Shown: positions 57,160-64,000 of the stretch, in pieces
How positions within the stretch are numbered: position 1 is the stretch's first letter
Layout of the letters: each line of letters begins with the position of its first letter
Assembly: GCA_036245805.1 (NCBI GenBank)
Contig: BTRK01000006.1
Coordinates: 38,134,901 to 38,198,900, forward strand
Direction: 5' to 3'
Source of the DNA: Pristionchus mayeri
Lineage: Eukaryota > Nematoda > Chromadorea > Rhabditida > Neodiplogasteridae
DNA length: 64,000 nucleotides
Notes under the pieces: generated by a model
Database searches by the model: none
What the model was told of the DNA's origin: nothing
The model's input: the letters and a program-made list of their open reading frames with translations, nothing else
Translations under genes and position numbers: made by a program

Positions 57160-58497
57160 CTCGTGAGGAGGACAGGAAGTGGAAATGAGAGGAGGATGGC
57201 GGCCACTCTCCGATAAGCAGACAATGGGAGAGTCCATCGGAGTCCCGTGAATGAACTCCTTATCAAGGGAGAGATCAGGAACGGAAGAGAGACGTATGCG
57301 AACGCACTTTTATAGACAGAATAGCTTCCGAAATGACACCGTCAGTGATTCATACACTGATTTACATGTGATAACTCACAGACATCATCATCATTTTCGG
57401 AAAATATCGAATGATGAGATGAGACACGATGAGTTATCACATTCATAGACTATGAACAACAATTTGGTGATTATGAGCTAGCAGAAGTGCAGAGAAGAGG
57501 GCAATTCTCCGAAGCCTGGCCGGTCCCAATTACTATTCGAAGTTGATTCATAGGTATGAACAACCACATACGTGACTAGGAAAGGACTGTACAGGTCAGT
57601 TACTTGGCAATGCGACTGGATTCGGAGGAATTGCTGAGAAGATCACAAGAGAATCAGTGTAGACTAGAAGAGTGAGATACGGAAATTTAAGGAAACAAAT
57701 GGTCGCTGATCACTACGATCACTAAATTCGTCATGTGTGATGTGGTAGACAATAATAATAACTATGTCCATAACTATCTCTGCTATTATTTTATGTGAAT
57801 GATGAATAGGAAGGAGCAGGAAACCGATCTACTGTACAATAGGGAAGGAACTCTACCATCGCACCCAGAATGGCATGCGAATCACTACAATAAGGCCAGA
57901 TGTTTTCAGTCGCCATACCGATCTCTGGTGTTCAAAAAATGGACGAGACATAACAACACTTATCATTTTTTGATTCCTCTCCTCTGTCTGAACTTTTTGT
58001 TTTGATTGTGTTCCAAATTCTCGATTTCTAATTGCTGGGTTCAATTCCAGATGAGAACCAAGGAAAGCTTTCTGGATAATTAGATTTCCATGGATAAATT
58101 GTCAACTCTTCCGGTTTTCATCCGGCATCAATAGTTCCATGTGTTTTGATAAAATTGGCGACCAGAATACCACAAAAACCAGGTACCATGGTCTTTTTTG
58201 CATATATGAGATGATAAATAAGGAGGAATGTATCCCTTTTGTGTCGTAGTGTCAATTCATTTCCACTCCATTTCAATTCCCTGTAGGCATGGAGAGTGCA
58301 TCAATCCTTGCCTTGCCTCCTCTTCCTCCCTTCTCTTCCCCTTCCCATGACTGTGTTTACATCACATAACTCTCTGAGGGCGAATCGATTCATTCAAGCA
58401 AATCACGTTGGCAAATATGGCACATGTGGGGAGAAGTGACCCGTAGAGAAGGGAGTGCCTTCTCTTAGAAGAACAAAGAACGGCATCGAGAGGTAGA
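57160..58497. other. Intergenic
   Basis: No exon pair, RNA gene or repeat recognised in this AT-rich stretch. Confidence 0.5.
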
Positions 58498-58879
58498 TCA
58501 AACGACAGTCGCCGTGCGTGGATTGATGTAGTTATCTGCAAACAATATTGGCTTTGCTTCCGGCTCCAAAGAATGAGCAAATAAGAGAGATGAGGGCGAG
58601 TTCGATAATCTCTACTCTCATCAACTAGTTTTCGCTCTACGAACGCCGTCTGAATCTTCCCGACGGTAAAACAATCAGTTTTCTTCTTGGAAGTATGCGT
58701 TTTCACGTTCCTATTTAGTGTGAGTGGGATGTGAGAATGAGAGATGGAAAAAAAGGAATACCTTCCATCTGTTTCCTCCTTTGTCGATCGATTCGGACTG
58801 AGAATATGGCGAGAACCAAGAGGGCGATAACAAGGAGACAAGTGAGAGAGTAGATCACGATCAGCCATGCAGTCCACAT
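58498..58879 (-). CDS. 51-residue single-pass membrane microprotein
   Basis: Exons 58762-58879 and 58498-58535 (intron 58536-58761) join in phase from ATG to TGA. Residues 2-26 form one strong membrane helix (WTAWLIVIYSLTCLLVIALL and onward), followed by a basic cytosolic-type stretch (RIDRQRRKQ) and a short polar tail (NYINPRTATVV). The positive-inside rule puts the C-terminus in the cytosol. The final TVV resembles a PDZ-binding end. No family recognised. Confidence 0.5.
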
Positions 58880-59921
58880 CGAACAAGGGGAATAACAGGA
58901 GATGAGAGAGATATCGAGGATGCGAACCTATAAAGATTACATAGAATAACAGGGATTACCGAGTCTCGACAGAGAATCGGTTATTAGTTGGGGAGAGATC
59001 GATTGGAGCGAGGAAGGGGGCGATAAGAGAGAAGAGCGAAAGGGAATGAAAGAGGAGGCAAACTTTGAATGCCATCGAATGACTCATGAGAATGAATCAG
59101 ATGGAAATGAGAGAAGTTATTCCCGACAGTACACTCTCTACTCTACCAGAGTCTTTCTCTTGGATGTTACTCACTCTGCGGTCATTTTCTTCTCTCTTTC
59201 CATACTGGTTATCGAGAGTGACAGGTGTGAATATTTACTGAGCGAGAGAGACAACCAAACTCGTAGATACACGAGCGAAAGGGCGAGAATGTGCAATTCA
59301 ACCTATGGATATAATAGGCTTCTATAGAAGCAGATCACCAGGGAGAAGTGAAAAGGGGAAGCAGAAGAGGGGGGAGCTCCATCTTCCAAGGAAGAATCAT
59401 GTGACGACCTAAAGTGGGCGGAGCCTCTGATGTATACTTTGATGTTGTCTTCCATCAAGTCGAGTTCACAAATCACTCGGGGAGATATCTGAAGTAGAGT
59501 GCAAATTCGCTTCCCCCCTGATCACGTGGACGTGCATGGCACTGATTGGAATGATGATATCACTCAGATGGAGTGGGATCTCTCTCGTAGTGTGTGAGTA
59601 TCACAAGTGTGCTCAGACTCCATCTCAATCGCATTCTCAATTCTCCCGGGAAGAATCATTTGCTCGCATCGGGGAATCTCACATAATAAACACACGCGCT
59701 ACATAAACAATTGCATTGCCGACAGGGCGAAAGGATCAAGAATGGGAAGACGGGGGGAGGGGAGGGGGGACTAACCAATTGCAGTCTCTTTTTTTCCCGT
59801 AGAAGGATTTGGGTGGTGAGATTTTGTAGTTATTTATTCATAAAAATCAGCCATACATCAAATGCATATCAATAATATTCAATAAATAAAAGGGACACAA
59901 TAATAATTACGAAAATTCTTG
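58880..59921. other. Intergenic
   Basis: A purine-rich run lies at about 59330-59390 and 59740-59770. The plus-strand frame at 59046-59327 has no motif. No gene is called. Confidence 0.45.
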
Positions 59922-61936
59922 TCACCATTTCACCACTTTAGCCAACACTGAAAAGTCTTTGTCAAACTTGTACATCTCGACTGAATAATAAGTGTCATGG
60001 AAGCGAGCCGTCAAAGAAGTTCGCGTCTCTCGATGGATCAATTCTTTACTCCTTCCACTTCCACTCTCAATTTTGTCGAACTTCCAATTAGCGAATGAGA
60101 AAAGCTCGTTGATTTGCTGCTTCTGTGCGTCAAACGAGACGAATTTCGAGACGATCGGAGACTCGCAAACCATCTGAAGAATGAAGCTCTCATTCATTTT
60201 TTTCAAATCAATAAATATTAAATCTATCAACCCTCACCTCGAAAGCTCTGAGAATTCCTTGCGCAGTGCATTCTCCCTTGTCCAATTCAGCGTGATTCGT
60301 TTGAGAAACGATGTGGAGAAGAGACTCGTCGTCGATTAAGCATTCATCGGAGGTAATCTGGTCCTTCTATAACAATGCAATTCAAATTGGTTGCTTACAA
60401 TAAAAAAAGATTAGAAATTTAGACACTAAAATACCCCCTGAAGGACTTTTTGCAGTCCAATCCATTCTGAACTTGTCAATTTTGGGCAGCTTCTTCAGCA
60501 TTTCTCGAGTTTGAGTAATGTCGAAAGCTGCTTGGCTACTCTGTAGCGATAAGCGAATTTGGACATCCTCTAGGGATCGGTCTTTCATCAGCGAAGGGAT
60601 GAAACTGAAATGGAAATGATTTTTAAAATATTAAAAGTGCCTAATATAACCAAGAATTTTGGGCTGTGTGTGGTCGCTCGATTCTTAGACAAACGGGCTC
60701 AACTTCAGCAAAGCCACAGTGGCTCCAATTGTCAAGAAAAGATGCATTAACGTGAAGACATCCGAGCAGATCTCAGTGTAGTGCAGGGACACATCCATTT
60801 TCTTGTACTCGACACCCTTGATGAGAGTAGAGAGGAACTGAATATCCGCTGCCTTACAAGTGCTTCCAAGACACGCTTCCAAGACAATATATGTATTATA
60901 ATTAATGAAGATTATGTTGAAAATTAAAAGTGAGTATAAAGAATGGTAATCATCGAGTAAAAATATTTGACAGATCGGATGCGAGAGACTGGATACCTTA
61001 ATTTGAAGAAATTCCGATTTGCTTTCCTTAGTAGTCGTCCGGAGTGATATGACGTATCTTCAGTCAGGTCACATGTTTTGCCTTTGATCTTATATTCGGT
61101 ACGCAGAGTTTTTAGCAAAGCTTGGAAGCCATGAATGCGCTGAAATTAATCAATAATTGTGCTGAAAGTACAAAAATTCATCGACGAAGAGAAATTCGTT
61201 GAAGTCCCAATCGAGACGGACGCTTTCGTATTCCTTCTTTCCAAGTTCGAAGTCGAGTTCTCTGAATCTCTTGGAAGTCGCGCCGAGTGGTGCCCGTTCC
61301 TCGGTATTCAGATGGTCGAAGATCGACAACCAGACATCATCCGGAAGAGTAGAGGTCAGATTCTGAAATAGAAGAAAACGTTGAAGACAATGAGGAGAAT
61401 GTAGAGGCACACGTTTCTACGTTTCCCCAGCATTCACAAATAGCCTTATTTCCAGAAAACATCTCTGAAATTACCTTATCCTCGGGATGTATCTTCATTT
61501 CCTTTCTCCATCGGGTAAGCATCGTCACTACTTCCAAAGTGTGCTTCATTTCGAGTTCCGCCATCACAGTAGAATGAGCTCGTTTCTTCTTCTCCATCTT
61601 CTGTTGCAGTACTTCGATCTGCTGTTGCAGTGGTTTCATCTCTTCAGAGTGAGCATTCCGAGTTCTGCTGAGAATCTCCTCATGTCTCTCGCGAAGCTCC
61701 TCGCGTTCCATTCTGAAATTAAAACTCGTTGATATATTTTCCCTTTCCTCTCATGAGGTAACGCAGATAAGTATAATGGATATATTACTATGCTAAAGCA
61801 ATGTTATTTGAACGTTTTCCTTTCTAGGATAACTCAAGGTGAACACGCAGCATTAGAGAATAGAGTTGGCATACCTCAATTGTTCGTTGCCTTGGATAGT
61901 GGCATAGTGGTTGACAAGTTGTTCAGCTTTGTCCAT
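59922..61936 (-). CDS. F-box protein with N-terminal coiled coil
   Basis: Exons 61875-61936, 61475-61712, 61186-61362, 60997-61139 and 60685-60862 are in phase and end at a stop (265 residues). Further exons 60435-60604, 60238-60366 and 59922-60173 follow. The protein starts with a Glu/Lys/Gln-rich coiled coil (about residues 20-100), then an F-box (STLPDDVWLSIFDHLNTEER) that binds Skp1 in SCF ubiquitin ligases. The C-terminal part is unrecognised and is probably the substrate-binding region. Joining exon 5 to exon 6, and exon 6 to exon 7, needs a one-base adjustment (a run of five G at 60435), so either the last three exons belong to a second gene or the gene is damaged. Confidence 0.65.
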
Positions 61937-62982
61937 GACGAGTAGACGAGAAGAGAGAAATGAGTGCGAATGAGGATTAAGCGTGAGTGATACTTCCTCT
62001 CGTGGTAGCATGAATCCGTCCTGTTTAGGAGGCCTACGTCGGAAGGATCCTAATTGCAATGGCCAAGGCCATAAATGGGCCACAGGGATCTCAATGAATC
62101 TTTCCTAACTTCGGAAGCCGCCATATCTGTCTACAACTCCTCTCCCCGATAATGAAAATGGAAAGGTGAAAGAGCCTCATGGGATCAACCATAAATAAGC
62201 ATAACTCTTTCGTTCGCGATAACTTTTTTCTCTAATGCAACGGACGAAAAAAACAGATTGGAATGGTATCGAAAACAGAAGAAAAAGAATCTCTTTGTGA
62301 AATGAGTGGAAGAAGTGCCATATCAAACGTATCCCTCAGAGTCAATTTCATTTTTCAGCATATCATTCCTTCGAGTTATGACCAGACAATGAGTGCATTA
62401 AGTGCGCAGTATAAGAGGGTTTAAAATGGGAATGATATTTTCTGCAATGACTTCCCTCACCTTGTGATCACTACAAATATGTCCAATATGTTGTTTTTCG
62501 TCTGTCAGATCAATTGATAAAATATCTTACATTTGTGAAGAAGTTCACTTCAGAAGGGTTCAATTTTTGGTTATCATCCGGAAGGTTGTCATCCGACCTA
62601 GAGCCGTGGAATGATGCATCAGAATACAAAGTGATGATAAAAAATCATTGATCTTTGAACTCTACCGAATTCTGCATCAGTCTCAGCTAAGAGAAAGAAG
62701 AGAGAGATCTGACTACCCAGTGAATATGGGCTGAATGGCTGGTTGATTAATACCTCTGCACTTCTCTCTTCCTCTTCTCCACGGTTGCTCCAATCCTAAC
62801 ATGGAGACTAAAGAAAGAAGGTCTCAACTTCTTCATCTTCTATAGACAACAATTCAAGTGACTAGTGGGGAATCTTTCCCATTCCCAAATCTTCCGCTCC
62901 TCACTTCTTTCGTATTATCGACTCCATTCTCGTCTTTCTTCCATCTGATATCAATTTGGGATGACTCAAATTGAGGAGGTTG
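61937..62982. other. Shared upstream region of F-box and receptor genes
   Basis: No exon, RNA or repeat recognised. Confidence 0.5.
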
Positions 62983-64000
62983 ATGATGCAAGTGCTAACT
63001 CTTTCTCATCCAGCATATACTGTCGTTGATCAGAATGACGTCCCTTTGTCCCTACTTCATATCCTGTTCTGGATATCTGTTATCCTCGTTATTCTCTTCA
63101 CATTCCCTCTCGCTCTCTTCTCCTACGTCAAGATAGTTAGAAAGAAGGAATAGAAGGAATATAAGGCTGAATGTCTACAAATTGATTATCTTCAATGGGA
63201 TCATCGTGAGTTTTCTCTTCCTCTCATCCTTCCATCCCCATTCGGCTAACAGAACTTCCTCCAATTTTTCTCTTACATCCCTGCAATACATATGGGCATT
63301 TTTCCCGATCTCAGATCACTGATATTGAGAGTGAATGATAATGGATGTTCTTCCCTTCCACTATTCCTCTTCACTTCTTCCGCAATTGCTCAGTCCTTCT
63401 CCTCTCTCTCAATCTCCCTCAATCGATTCCTCTCCCTCATTCAGCGACCATGGCTCCAATCAGTTCGTCATCATCTTTACTCTTTTATGCATTTATTTAT
63501 TCCATCATGACTTCCTCTTCTTCTTCACTTCCCTTCTCTTCTGTGCTATTGCCCCAATCTTAATCTCTCTTCCCATCCTATTCTCTCACTATAAATTCGT
63601 GGAGAGAAGAATGATTCCGAGTGGTCTGAGTGTCTTCCGAACAGCATACTCACCAGATGACATAGTAAGTAGTCCGCTACTCCCCATCCTACACAGCCCG
63701 TTCATATACTGATGGTTCCCTCTATTCTCCTCATTGGTTTCTCTACGATCGTATCTCTCATCCTGAATGGGTGCATAACATTTCTCATATGGAAGACGAC
63801 GAGAAACAATAACTCACTCACCCACAAACAGAGGGAGTTCGAAACAGCAGAGAGAGGTCTGTCTCATTCCCCCCACCCTTCATCCATACAGCCTTCAGGA
63901 CTCATCCGAAGCGCTACATTCAATGGAATGGCCCAGCTATTAGTATACTTCATCTTCGTAAGTTATTCAAAAAAAAAAAAAAAAAAAATTCACTCATTCC
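62983..64000 (+). pseudogene. Serpentine chemoreceptor, partial, with two frame breaks
   Basis: Hydrophobic segments in order: LLHILFWISVILVILFTFP (62983-63135), NVYKLIIFNGII, a segment ending SSLSISLNRFLSLI with the Arg typical of the third-helix end, FVIIFTLLCIYLF then ILISLPILF, VPSILLIGFSTIVSLIL, and AERGLIRSATFNGMAQ before the sixth helix, which runs off the edge. This is the layout of the worm Sr families (Sru/Srv/Srx-like). Frames change without a usable intron near 63155 and near 63467, so it looks like a pseudogene or holds sequence errors. Later junctions (63666-63700 and 63858-63902) splice normally. A 19-A run lies at 63970-63988. Confidence 0.6.

Overview
The window is nematode DNA. 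It has many short introns of about 40-60 bases, dense gene packing on both strands in the right half, and worm-expanded families: DUF229, GT92/DUF23, CK1-like kinase, GNAT/DUF1248, CHK-like/DUF1679, F-box and serpentine receptors. I suspect a rhabditine or diplogastrid (Pristionchus-like) worm, but nothing here fixes the species. Exon coordinates below were read by hand from splice sites, phase and family motifs.

Left third (1-28 kb): a few host genes invaded by transposons. On the minus strand an eak-7/mEAK7-like TLDc gene (1-6.8 kb) carries a 1.03 kb foldback element in one intron and a complete RTE-type LINE, with 9-bp target duplication, in another. On the plus strand the front half of a DUF229 gene (about 9.3-13.3 kb) is followed, in compatible splice phase, by a helical protein whose middle resembles the TRFH domain of telomere-binding TRF proteins (13.5-16.3 kb). 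A nest of mobile DNA (16.3-27.8 kb) then separates it from a damaged C2H2 zinc-finger gene. The nest holds a long palindrome, a mariner-type element containing two CR1/jockey-like LINEs, and a second mariner-type element containing a deleted mariner.

Middle (29-42 kb): a GT92 glycosyltransferase, a CK1-type kinase, two small genes (a 69-aa orphan and a zinc-ribbon protein), a repeat-rich stretch of direct repeats, hairpins and palindromes (35-41 kb), and a small secreted Cys-rich protein.

Right third (42-64 kb): mostly intact, compact genes. They are the lysophosphatidylinositol acyltransferase mboa-7, two identical tRNA-Asp genes flanking a modular glycine-rich secreted peptide, a TAP-like/HAF half ABC transporter, a GNAT acetyltransferase, a small secreted protein, a CHK-like kinase, a 51-aa single-pass membrane microprotein, an F-box gene, and the start of a serpentine receptor running off the right edge.

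The genes do not form one pathway. The main biological themes are insertion and fragmentation of host genes by palindromic and nested elements, and the possible TRFH-like protein.
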